IMG/VR virus record: IMGVR_UViG_3300048930_000060
Span: 1-44,586 of that record
Reading direction: 5' to 3' (one strand)
From: a virus
Length of the DNA stretch: 44,586 nucleotides
Position 1 is the first letter of the stretch. Each line of letters opens with the position of its first letter. The position numbers and the translations under genes were made by a program. Positions 30,437 to 38,337 of the stretch are shown piece by piece. The notes under the pieces are model-generated. The model was not told where the DNA came from and searched no databases. It was given only the letters and a program-made list of their open reading frames with translations.

Positions 30437-30439
30437 CCT
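30423..30439. terminator. Possible hairpin at the convergence point
   Basis: AGGCTAG-CGA-CTAGCCT, seven-base arms, exactly where the rightward and leftward operons converge. No T-run follows on either strand, so if it terminates transcription it is weak or needs help. Confidence 0.3.
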
Positions 30440-30695
30440 TCCTCCCTCCACGGGCTTTCCCAGCACGATTGCCCACCTTCCCTCCCCTTGACCTGTTGGC
30501 GCTTCGATGCTCAGCTTTGAAGCCACCTCCTGGTTGACGGGAGGCATCTCTTGGATCACCTTTCTTCAGCCCTAAGTCAGCCCTAGCTTTGTTATCTGCT
30601 GCCCTCTTCTTCTTAGCGGCGGGAGTGGCATTGTACTTAGCTTGGTACTTCTTCCTAGCAGCTTTAGTGGCTGGGGTCATATCTTTTACTTTCAA
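30426..30695 (-). CDS. Very basic 89-aa late protein
   Basis: Last gene of the leftward operon. It starts with TTG 30695, which has GGAG at good spacing; ATG 30680 is an alternative. About a third of its residues are Lys or Arg (KAARKKYQAKYNATPAAKK, then GGKVGNRAGKARGGRKASR). DNA or RNA binding in the particle or during packaging is plausible. No family recognised. Confidence 0.65.
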   Translation of the reverse strand: MKVKDMTPATKAARKKYQAKYNATPAAKKKRAADNKARADLGLKKGDPRDASRQPGGGFKAEHRSANRSRGGKVGNRAGKARGGRKASR

Positions 30696-30722
30696 CTTTC
30701 ATTCTCCGCAAGTTGATGGAAC

Positions 30723-33700
30723 TTATTCAACACCCATCGCTTCCAGTATCAAGTCACTAAATGGCATATTGGGCATGGTAGATTTTAAGAAGTTATCAAT
30801 AATCCTATCAGGGTCAGAGCTTTCCAAGGCACGGATAGTGCCACCAACTATACGCTCACCTGTTGCTAGAGCAGGCCCGAGGTTAGCTGTAATCGGCCCC
30901 TTGTTCCACTCAGCAGCATTGATCGTATCAATGAAGTACCCATTAGCCCCAAGATAACCAAAGGCTGTCCTGATACGGTCACTCATCTCCTTCTCATCCC
31001 AGTCATCTAAGTCACCGTTCTTAATAATCTCTCGAACAGCTTGCATCCCTACTTGAGCAGCTAAGTACATAGCTACATAGGGAGCTACCTTGGTTGCCAG
31101 TGCCACCTTCCCCTCTATCCTACCAGCCCTAGCATTCTGTACCCACCCACGCATAATACGGTTGGTGAACACAGTCATAAACCCCTTGAGCTGGGAGACA
31201 AGAAGCAACCTCTCGTCGTTCATCCACAAAGGCTTATCCACTGGGTGTGGATCAACGATAGTGTCGTGTGTCAGCCCTATCAGGGCAGGGATATAGCTTT
31301 CTTTGAAGTAGGTGGAGTCTTCTGAGAAGCCACTGGTAGCCCACAGCTTAGCTTGTTCTACGTTCAGACCAGCCTCTTCCAGCTTCCTTGTCAGGTAGTT
31401 CAGACGGGCAGGGTTACTCACTCCATCTCTTAGTTCTACTAGCATTTCTTTGATATGTACATCGAAAGACCTAGCACTCCACACAGTGAGGAAGTGCTGC
31501 AAGTAGGGAAGTCCAGTGAACCGGAAGAACAACTGCTCCCACCCTTTCACCTCGAAGCTCTCTTCTCCAGTACGGTTGATAGTGCCACGTACAGCATTGT
31601 TCAGCGTGTAGCCAAGCTGCTCAGAAGCCAACCCTGTAGACTTGTGACTAACAGTCTTCAGCATTGTCTGAATCAACCCTTGAAGCGTAGCCTTACCACC
31701 AGCATTCATAAAGATAGTCATAGCCTCTGGGATAGAGACTAGGGCTGACAAGCCAAGCAGCTTCACATTAAGTGCAGCCCTTGTGTTGTTCTGTAGCTTC
31801 CTTACGGTAGCACTAGGGAGAGGCTTCAAGTGGATACGCTGCTGGGTACGCAACACATCATACAGGTGTTCAACGTCTGCTGCTGTGAACGGGTTATCAG
31901 TGTCATGCAACTCAGCAACAATCTCTAGTACCGCTTCGTCGAACAAACGATTGTCTATTCCATAAGCATCTATCATAGCAGCTTGCTCAGACACTTGACG
32001 TATGTGAGCATTGAAGCTGTCTTTAGGATCAACCTTACGGAAGTTCTTGTACATCCACTCATTACTCAACGCAGACAGAGAGCGATCAAGAGTCAACACT
32101 CCTTGCTTGGTAGTCTGCTCATACTGCTTGGAGAGCATAGCCTTCCATGCTTTCTTACGCTTGGCAGTGATAGGTTTACCAGCAGCCTTCTCAATAGCAG
32201 CAACGATCTTCTTCTGCATCTTGTTGGTGTTCTCTGTCTTGGCAGTGAACAGGTGATCGCCAGTCTCTTCAAAGTCCTTCACCTGCTGTTTGAGCTTAGC
32301 CAGTGTAGACACAATCCTCTCAGGCTCAATACCCCTAGCTACCATGTCCGCTTCTGCGGATTGCAGTAAGTCTGACTTCTTAGACATAGCACTCCAGTCC
32401 AGAGCATCACTAGTAGGGAGGTAGGTGGGATCACCAAACAACCCTTTGGATATATCCTTAGCTTTCCCGCGAGTTACTTTGTCATATAGCTTAGGGACTT
32501 GCTCGTTGAAGACATACCACAACGCCCTCTCTACATCATTGGTAGGAGCGATCCCTTGACTCTTCCGCTGGTAGGCAGCTTCCCTCTCTTGACGAGAAGC
32601 GTTATTAAACACCTTAGCTGCTTGCAGCATCTCACCCTCAAACCCACGAGCCTTCTCGTTGTTGGTGAGGTGTCCCGGTGCTCTGTTAATACGGTTGACA
32701 TGAACAGTGTCTAGTAAGGCTTGGAGCTTCTGGCTGTTCTTGAACTTCCTTCGTAGAGGATCAACAGATGCTCCAAACAGAATGTCTGCTCCCTTGGTCA
32801 GGAACCCCGGCTGCTTCACAGCCCCCGGCACTAGTACCAAGTCTCTGAACTCAGTGGACATCTGTCCATCAGCTCCTTGCAGGGGAGTAGAGACGAGTTT
32901 GGGTCTATTAGCGTTGTACTCTGCTTCTCGTAGCGCCAGCTCTTCTGTGGTGCTAATAACACCACCAAAGGCTCCACCAATGACACTACCAATAGCTGCT
33001 TCATAAGCAGCAGCCCTAGCAAAACTGTCTATCTTCTCTGAAGTAAGCTCTCCACCAGTGGACAGCACAGCACCAACACTACCCGTAAAGTCCTGCACAC
33101 CTTCGATAGCACCCTGCGTGGCAGCGGTCTTAGCTACCTCTGTGCCAAACCTCCCCAACGTAGCTCCCACCCCCAACTTCGAGGCTTGGCTGATAACAGT
33201 GTCAGCTACAGCATCACCCAGCGGCTTGAACAGTTTAGCTCCACGGGAGACAGCACCTACACCGGGAATAACATCGGGAGCAGCTAGTAAAGCAGGCCAC
33301 AGCAGGTCACTCCCCTTCACTTCGTAGTTGGGGTCTTCAGCCTTCTGCTTCTGGAAGAAATCACCAGCATTCATACCAAAGGACATAGTGAGTCCTGCTA
33401 AACCAGCTCCTACGGTAGAAGTAAGCCCTACGAAAGGAGCGAGGGTAGCACCCACCATAGCAGCCCCTACCGAGGGAACTACTTGTCCAGCAGCAAACTT
33501 AACATCATCCCAGAACCCCTCCCTGTCCACTGTAGCATCAGCAAGGTTCTTATCAGACATCTTCTTCAGCCAAGCTTCCCCTTCAGGGCTTCCAGCAGCT
33601 CCTACAAGCTCGCCTAAGCCAAGCTGGGCATTCCCCCACCCTGCGTCTATGCCAGCAGAGAAAATGCTCTGACGGGCCTTATAGGGGGTGAAGGGGGACA

Positions 33701-33863
33701 CAGCGGGAGGCCCGCCTTGGATGATACGCTCAGCCCTACTGATTGCTGGAGCCTGTACACCTCTAGGTTTAAGTCTCTCTGCAAGACGATCTGCCCTTGA
33801 CACTGGGACAGCAGCTTGCTGCTCCTTCTTCAAGGTGGCAGCTATCTCATCAGCTCTACTCAT
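30723..33863 (-). CDS. Large internal virion / DNA-ejection protein
   Basis: 1046 residues. Residues 1-45 have tandem SRADEIA/ SRADRLAERL/ SRAERIIQ repeats. Residues 125-330 are rich in Gly/Ala with several hydrophobic stretches (VVPSVGAAMVGATLAPFVGL and later). The C-terminal 700 residues are helical and soluble. This form fits proteins carried in the head and ejected through the cell envelope (T7 gp15/gp16 or P22 gp16/20 role). No transglycosylase motif is evident. Its ATG overlaps the stop of the preceding gene (TAATG). Confidence 0.75.
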   Translation of the reverse strand: MSRADEIAATLKKEQQAAVPVSRADRLAERLKPRGVQAPAISRAERIIQGGPPAVSPFTPYKARQSIFSAGIDAGWGNAQLGLGELVGAAGSPEGEAWLKKMSDKNLADATVDREGFWDDVKFAAGQVVPSVGAAMVGATLAPFVGLTSTVGAGLAGLTMSFGMNAGDFFQKQKAEDPNYEVKGSDLLWPALLAAPDVIPGVGAVSRGAKLFKPLGDAVADTVISQASKLGVGATLGRFGTEVAKTAATQGAIEGVQDFTGSVGAVLSTGGELTSEKIDSFARAAAYEAAIGSVIGGAFGGVISTTEELALREAEYNANRPKLVSTPLQGADGQMSTEFRDLVLVPGAVKQPGFLTKGADILFGASVDPLRRKFKNSQKLQALLDTVHVNRINRAPGHLTNNEKARGFEGEMLQAAKVFNNASRQEREAAYQRKSQGIAPTNDVERALWYVFNEQVPKLYDKVTRGKAKDISKGLFGDPTYLPTSDALDWSAMSKKSDLLQSAEADMVARGIEPERIVSTLAKLKQQVKDFEETGDHLFTAKTENTNKMQKKIVAAIEKAAGKPITAKRKKAWKAMLSKQYEQTTKQGVLTLDRSLSALSNEWMYKNFRKVDPKDSFNAHIRQVSEQAAMIDAYGIDNRLFDEAVLEIVAELHDTDNPFTAADVEHLYDVLRTQQRIHLKPLPSATVRKLQNNTRAALNVKLLGLSALVSIPEAMTIFMNAGGKATLQGLIQTMLKTVSHKSTGLASEQLGYTLNNAVRGTINRTGEESFEVKGWEQLFFRFTGLPYLQHFLTVWSARSFDVHIKEMLVELRDGVSNPARLNYLTRKLEEAGLNVEQAKLWATSGFSEDSTYFKESYIPALIGLTHDTIVDPHPVDKPLWMNDERLLLVSQLKGFMTVFTNRIMRGWVQNARAGRIEGKVALATKVAPYVAMYLAAQVGMQAVREIIKNGDLDDWDEKEMSDRIRTAFGYLGANGYFIDTINAAEWNKGPITANLGPALATGERIVGGTIRALESSDPDRIIDNFLKSTMPNMPFSDLILEAMGVE

Positions 33864-34996
33864 TATTCAAAGTCCGAGAAACTAAAGAACCCTGTTGGTT
33901 GTATTGTCCCATCCATCTGATAGTCTTCAAACATCATATCCATAGCTTCTCCGTAGCTAAGGCCGGTCTTCTGAGCCAGCTCTTGGGCATCTGTGGAGAA
34001 GTTAACACCAAGGGCTGCTGCTGTATCCTTAGACACCCCTTTGTTGGCCAGCCAAGCTGTAGCAGCATCAGCCACCACCTTCTTATCTTGCGGAGACATC
34101 TGCATAGAAGCTTGCGCTCTAACACCAGCAGCTTGTGCGGCCAACGTAGCCGCATCAGCGCGTTGTTGGGCGATAGGAACTCCAGCCGCAGAGACAGCAA
34201 GCTGACCTTTTTTGATAGAGACATTCTCATCACCAATACGGGTCTCGTCCGCTCTACGACCAATCTTGCTTTCAGTATCGAAGGCTTTCATCAGATATTC
34301 TCTATCCAGATTAGCCTGCTCCAAGTCTTCAGTGCGATACTGATCCTTCTGAGCTTTCCCAAGCAACAGAGCCTTCCCTAAGTTAGCGAATACATCCCCA
34401 CCATCATTGTTGGCAAGCAAGGCTAGCCCCACTGTCGTGAGGTCAAACTGGTCAGCAAACTTATCCCACCCTTCCAGTTGCTTCTCATCAGCCCCTTCAG
34501 CGAGGAGTTGCTCTCGTGTACGAGAGGAGATTGCATCCTGCCTCTCCATCATCTGCTTTCGTTGAGCTGTCACTTTCATCTCTTCCAACTCACCGAGGGT
34601 AGTGTTGGGGGTGATCTGAGGTTCAGACTTAGCAGCTTGCTCGGGTACTTGAGTAAGAGGTTTACGCTCACCTGTCACACCAACTGGCGACAATCCATCA
34701 CCAAGAAGTAAGTTCTCTCTTCCTTCTAACCCTGTAACTTTAGCCATTACATTTGCTAGATTCTCTTGCACAGGGTTGCCATTGCCGTAGCTGCTATTAG
34801 AAGAGAGCAACCCGCTTAACGAAGCTCCAGCCCGCTTAGCTGTCCCTAGAAGGCTCATGTCTTTAGGAACTTCATTGAGCCGTGCAGGACTATTCGCAAC
34901 AGTTAACCCAATGCGGGGATCATAACGATCAGCAAGAGGGTTTTCTGGAAGAAAGGCTCGTCGGAATTGATTCTGTGTATACGAAGGTGTTGCCAT
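33863..34996 (-). CDS. Internal virion protein
   Basis: 377 residues between the lysozyme and the 1046-aa protein. It is mostly helical and Gln/Ala-rich, with long coiled-coil stretches (KAQKDQYRTEDLEQANLDRE, then IAQQRADAATLAAQAAGV). It ends in an acidic, aromatic tail (TGFFSFSDFE). The position is typical for the middle-sized ejection protein of podoviruses. No enzyme motif. Confidence 0.7.
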   Translation of the reverse strand: MATPSYTQNQFRRAFLPENPLADRYDPRIGLTVANSPARLNEVPKDMSLLGTAKRAGASLSGLLSSNSSYGNGNPVQENLANVMAKVTGLEGRENLLLGDGLSPVGVTGERKPLTQVPEQAAKSEPQITPNTTLGELEEMKVTAQRKQMMERQDAISSRTREQLLAEGADEKQLEGWDKFADQFDLTTVGLALLANNDGGDVFANLGKALLLGKAQKDQYRTEDLEQANLDREYLMKAFDTESKIGRRADETRIGDENVSIKKGQLAVSAAGVPIAQQRADAATLAAQAAGVRAQASMQMSPQDKKVVADAATAWLANKGVSKDTAAALGVNFSTDAQELAQKTGLSYGEAMDMMFEDYQMDGTIQPTGFFSFSDFE

Positions 34997-35006
34997 AGTT
35001 CCTCTC

Positions 35007-35465
35007 TTATTGCGATGCTTTCAACATTAATGCGTAATGGAGGGCTTCCATCCTCCGTTTAATCCCCTTAGGGGTAGCTGGGTTCTTATACTCAGCGTTG
35101 TTCAGAAACTCTTCAGCAGCAGTCTTCCACCTACCATCTCGTAGATACCCCACTGCCTTGGGGCTAAGTCCTAAATCTCCACGGTATTCTGCTTGTATCA
35201 ACTCACAGCGTAGGTACTCAGGGTAGGAGTGGTAGTTGGGGAGTCGCTTACACACTCTCTCTACGTGGTAGTCAAAGCTTTCACGGAAAGGGGTGTTCAG
35301 CCACTTACCCGTCTGCCCTACACCAGAAGTCTCTATCCCTTTGGTGTCGAGGTACACTGTGGTAGAATAACCTTCCAACATTACCACTCTACGTTCTTCT
35401 GGAGTGAGGAATATCTGGTCTTTGTACTCAACAGCTTTACAAGCTGCTTCCCCATGTAGTATCAA
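35007..35465 (-). CDS. Endolysin, GH24 lysozyme
   Basis: 152 residues. The catalytic Glu31, Asp40 and Thr46 (LEGYSTTVYLDTKGIETSG) have exactly the 9 and 6 residue spacing of T4 lysozyme Glu11, Asp20, Thr26. A later DLGLSPKAVGYLRDGRW and GIKRRMEALHYAL complete the fold. It cleaves peptidoglycan at the end of infection. It starts with TTG 35465 in a TTGA overlap with the holin-like gene; no in-frame ATG fits. No signal peptide is seen, so it depends on a holin. Confidence 0.88.
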   Translation of the reverse strand: MILHGEAACKAVEYKDQIFLTPEERRVVMLEGYSTTVYLDTKGIETSGVGQTGKWLNTPFRESFDYHVERVCKRLPNYHSYPEYLRCELIQAEYRGDLGLSPKAVGYLRDGRWKTAAEEFLNNAEYKNPATPKGIKRRMEALHYALMLKASQ

Positions 35466-35875
35466 GGCTTAGCCACTCCCTGATGCTTCTCGAATGTCCT
35501 CATGCCACCCAGACCTAGCATTCCCAGCAGTATAGGCATCATTTCTCCAGTCTGTAGAGGTGACATAACAACGTCTGTATATGCTTCAATAACTGGCCCG
35601 AACATAGGAGTGATAATGAAGTTGAGAGCGAGAGCTGCAACACACACCCAGCCTACGGCTGGACGCCATCCACCCACAAACGTAGAGCCACTCTCAGCCT
35701 CAGACTTATTCACAGCCAGTTGCCCCATCACTTGCTCATGGGCTTGTGTAGCTGCTAGTGTACTTACTTTGTAGGCTATCTCTGCTGCTTTGTCCTTATC
35801 AACAATAGCTTCACTGATAAGATCAGTGACAGGCTGCACTAGACTACCGAGGATTGCGGTAAAGGGGTTAGTCAT
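35462..35875 (-). CDS. 3TM-type holin-like protein
   Basis: 137 residues from ATG 35875, chosen because GGAG lies about ten bases upstream and the ATG overlaps the preceding stop; an earlier in-frame codon at 35893 is less likely. A helical N-terminus is followed by FVGGWRPAVGWVCVAALAL, the hallmark of the GTA_holin_3TM family, and two more hydrophobic segments. It sits directly upstream of the lysozyme. Confidence 0.8.
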   Translation of the reverse strand: MTNPFTAILGSLVQPVTDLISEAIVDKDKAAEIAYKVSTLAATQAHEQVMGQLAVNKSEAESGSTFVGGWRPAVGWVCVAALALNFIITPMFGPVIEAYTDVVMSPLQTGEMMPILLGMLGLGGMRTFEKHQGVAKP

Positions 35876-36236
35876 TTCTTTTCTCCGTCCCACCTACAAG
35901 GAATTTAACTTTCTCTTGTGCATATGCTTCCATTAAATAGATAGCCCTACCGCCCAGATGCCCAGACACGCCAGTGAAGAAGGCTGTCATCTGCCACGAC
36001 ATCCCCATCTCTACACAAGCAAAAGCTGTCAGCAGCCCAGCAAATCCACTGATAGCCCACTCTCCTATCAACTCTGTTAAAGAGAAGAGTGGCTTGTTAT
36101 CCTTCTTCATGCGCATTAGATAGTTCACAGTACCACCCCACACAGAAAGCAGGACTAGCCAGAAGTACCCAAACAGTTCTTTAAACTCTTCTACAAAAGC
36201 GGTGATGTTATCGTGCATACTATCCTTCGGATTCAT
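35868..36236 (-). CDS. LydA-type holin (phage holin superfamily III)
   Basis: 122 residues with three hydrophobic segments: YFWLVLLSVWGGTVNYLM, EWAISGFAGLLTAFAC, and SWQMTAFFTGVSGHLGGRAI. The order and the GxxGHLGGRA end match the LydA/Phage_holin_3 family. It would form the membrane lesion that releases the lysozyme encoded two genes downstream. Two different holin-type genes in a row suggest a holin and an antiholin or pinholin partner. No spanin was found. Confidence 0.82.
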   Translation of the reverse strand: MNPKDSMHDNITAFVEEFKELFGYFWLVLLSVWGGTVNYLMRMKKDNKPLFSLTELIGEWAISGFAGLLTAFACVEMGMSWQMTAFFTGVSGHLGGRAIYLMEAYAQEKVKFLVGGTEKRND

Positions 36237-36256
36237 ATAAAATCACTATGACTTTA

Positions 36257-37159
36257 TTACCAACCGCCCATAGCTCCAGCCCCGAAGGTATCAAAGCCAC
36301 CACTGGTTACTTTAGCTGCTTCTGGGGCTTTGCTAAACATCCCAGCTAGGCTACCCAATCCACCTCCACTATACATACTAGCAGCCAGTGTCCCAATCCC
36401 CATAGCTGTTTGCCACGGGTTAGCCTTACTCTGGCTTTCGGTAGTGCTGTTACTGGTCTGCTGAAGCTGAGCAAGCGGATACAAGAGTCCACTCTCTTCA
36501 GCTAAAGACCGAAGACGGTTGTTTCGTTGAGCTTCAAACTGAGCAATAGTGTCCATCTGTTCCATTTGCCCACGTTGTGTACGAGCATTACCCACTCCTT
36601 CATACACCTGACCGGGGACAAAAGAACCAGACATAACACCCTGAGCATTAAGCATAGCATTAAACGCTCTATCTCTGTCAGCGTTCATTAAGCTTACTTC
36701 GTTGTCAGCAATAGCCCTACTCAGAGGAGCTGTAGCTGCACCCAAGGCTAGGTTCTGTTGGTTGCCACCAAACTGTCCAGACATCGTACCAATATCTTCT
36801 ATCCCCGGTTGTATCACCTCCCCGAACTGAGCACGAGCATTAGCCCCTAGTGCTGCACGAGAGGCTTGGTTCTGGAAGCTGTTAGGGTCGTAGTCAAGGA
36901 ATCCTTGTAAGGTCTTGTTGACGTTCTGGTAGTCCCTTCCATACTGGTCAGCAGCTCTAAGCATCTGGTTCTGACCAAGCTGAACATTAGGGTCTTCAGC
37001 GCCTAGAGCACTACCAGTCCACAACCCTTGCCCCTCGCGGTAGTCATTCCCCCACTGGTTGACACTAGGAAGGACATTGTTCTGGAACTGATCCATCACA
37101 GGTTTCCACCCAGTGGTGGTGGAGTTGGTTGTTTGCTTCTGTTTACTCTTACCGCCCAT
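36257..37159 (-). CDS. Internal virion / DNA-transfer-like protein
   Basis: 300 residues. A polar N-terminus (MGGKSKQKQTTNSTTTGW), a long Gln/Asn/Ala-rich helical middle (ASRAALGANARAQFGEVIQP) and a Gly-rich hydrophobic C-terminal segment (IGTLAASMYSGGGLGSLAGM) match the smallest ejection protein of podoviruses (T7 gp14 role). ATG 37159 has GGAGAG at good spacing and overlaps the preceding gene by 11 bases. Role inferred from composition and position. Confidence 0.68.
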   Translation of the reverse strand: MGGKSKQKQTTNSTTTGWKPVMDQFQNNVLPSVNQWGNDYREGQGLWTGSALGAEDPNVQLGQNQMLRAADQYGRDYQNVNKTLQGFLDYDPNSFQNQASRAALGANARAQFGEVIQPGIEDIGTMSGQFGGNQQNLALGAATAPLSRAIADNEVSLMNADRDRAFNAMLNAQGVMSGSFVPGQVYEGVGNARTQRGQMEQMDTIAQFEAQRNNRLRSLAEESGLLYPLAQLQQTSNSTTESQSKANPWQTAMGIGTLAASMYSGGGLGSLAGMFSKAPEAAKVTSGGFDTFGAGAMGGW

Positions 37160-37550
37160 TACACTCTCCTAAAGTCTTACTTAGTATTACTTTCTGCTTG
37201 TGAAATCCATAACCTTTCATCACCTTGTCCCAACCCAGCCTGCCACATATCTCTAGCACAGGAAAACCCCACATTGCCACTTCCTCTTCTATCAAAGGGA
37301 GGGTGGATAGGATTTCATCCAAGTCTCCAGCAGCACATTCCAGAAGGAACTTACGCTGGGTGTGGTAGTCTACTGGAGTACCAATCAGAAAGCTCTTCTC
37401 CCCAGCCCACATAATACATTCACCTAGTAGCACTTCCTTGAGCATCTGGTGAACATCATATTCAGGGAACTCCCTACAGTAGCGAGCGAGTTGCTCCTGA
37501 ATAGTCTGATAGTCAGACTTGAGCTGATCTCTGAGCACACGGTGCATCAT
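37149..37550 (-). CDS. GNAT-fold-like small virion-region protein
   Basis: About 133 residues from ATG 37550 (ATGA overlap; a longer in-frame start at 37583 lacks support). The C-terminal part, LEICGRLGWDKVMKGYGFHKQKVIL, resembles the closing 'E..GR.GW.KVL..YGF' of the acetyltransferase-like proteins in T7-type virion regions (gp13 type). The usual acetyl-CoA loop is not clear, so catalysis is doubtful. It contains the perfect AGTCTGA dyad at 37503-37519. Confidence 0.6.
   Translation of the reverse strand: MMHRVLRDQLKSDYQTIQEQLARYCREFPEYDVHQMLKEVLLGECIMWAGEKSFLIGTPVDYHTQRKFLLECAAGDLDEILSTLPLIEEEVAMWGFPVLEICGRLGWDKVMKGYGFHKQKVILSKTLGECNGR
37503..37519. repeat. AGTCTGA-type dyad, perfect core, inside a late gene
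   Basis: AGTCTGA-TAG-TCAGACT within the coding sequence of the 37149 gene (read there as part of LKSDYQT). It shows that the dyad occurs in both operons. Confidence 0.75.
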
Positions 37551-37990
37551 CCTACTAAGACTTCCCGAACAGAGATGTTGCAAAGCGTACCACTAAAGGC
37601 AGTGCCTCCGTTAATCATCCTGACACTGGTGATTGTCTGGGTTAGGGTGATGTCCTCTTCCCAGACGCCTACCGAGTCGCGCACCGTGGCGTTATCGTTC
37701 GTGCCTCCCGTGAACTGAAAGCGGATATCGCCCGCTGTACGTGTCACGATTTGATAGCACACCCGGTACGTTCTACCGGCAACCATGATGCTGGATGACG
37801 CCGTTTGCGTCAGCGCAGTGGCCACCGTCGCAGCGGTCAGAATAGACCCCGCCGAAGACCAGCCCGCGCCACTCGTCCAACCGCCTGTTATACCCCCGAT
37901 AAAATTCGGGTTGCGTAACAGTTCCGGCCCAAGGACAACAGTTTGCTTCGCTATCTTGGTATTGTAGGCTACAATCCCAGCTTGTCTCAT
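37547..37990 (-). CDS. Carbohydrate-binding-like (jelly-roll) small protein
   Basis: 147 residues. After a short lead (MRQAGIVAYNTKIAKQT) the sequence ELLRNPNFIGGITGGWTSGA is the usual opening of CBM4/9-type galactose-binding-like modules. It is followed by TYRVCYQIVTRTAGDIRFQF and a final beta strand. It may be a receptor-binding or capsule-binding tail part. Base use is GC/CG-rich (from about 37640 to 37960), like the glycosidase and unlike its neighbours, suggesting acquisition. Coupled by overlaps at both ends. Confidence 0.65.
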   Translation of the reverse strand: MRQAGIVAYNTKIAKQTVVLGPELLRNPNFIGGITGGWTSGAGWSSAGSILTAATVATALTQTASSSIMVAGRTYRVCYQIVTRTAGDIRFQFTGGTNDNATVRDSVGVWEEDITLTQTITSVRMINGGTAFSGTLCNISVREVLVG

Positions 37991-38337
37991 TAGGTGATTT
38001 CAAAACCTGAGACGTTAGATACGACTACAGTGCTTCCGGTGGAAGTAAATGCTTTGATTGTCCCACCTGTAGGGACGATATGACCAAGGACATCACTGAC
38101 AATAGCGGTGCCCAAAGCAGGAATACTTTGCACGGCTACAGGTCCTGCTGCGGTAGCCGCAACCCCACTTGCTAGTATATACACAGTAAGCGTAACAGGA
38201 GAGGCAGACACGTTTGCTACTGTGAATGCAGTTATATGCGCTCTCACCCCAGTTGCAGTGTAGAGCGTATCCACAGTACCAGCAGTGGAGCCAGCAATTG
38301 TATCGTTTGTTACAAGTTCTTTCATAGTTATAGGCAT
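37990..38337 (-). CDS. Small beta-sandwich virion protein
   Basis: 115 residues, Thr/Val/Ala/Gly-rich with regular alternation (TGVRAHITAFTVANVSASPV, then VQSIPALGTAIVSDVLGHIV). It has no charged clusters and is probably an all-beta decoration or fibre-cap protein. It overlaps the large fibre gene by ten bases and the next gene by one. No family name recognised with confidence. Confidence 0.65.
   Translation of the reverse strand: MPITMKELVTNDTIAGSTAGTVDTLYTATGVRAHITAFTVANVSASPVTLTVYILASGVAATAAGPVAVQSIPALGTAIVSDVLGHIVPTGGTIKAFTSTGSTVVVSNVSGFEIT

Noticed and set aside
30423-30439. A strong bidirectional terminator where the operons converge
   Set aside because: The hairpin is real, but no T-run follows on either strand; kept only as a weak candidate.
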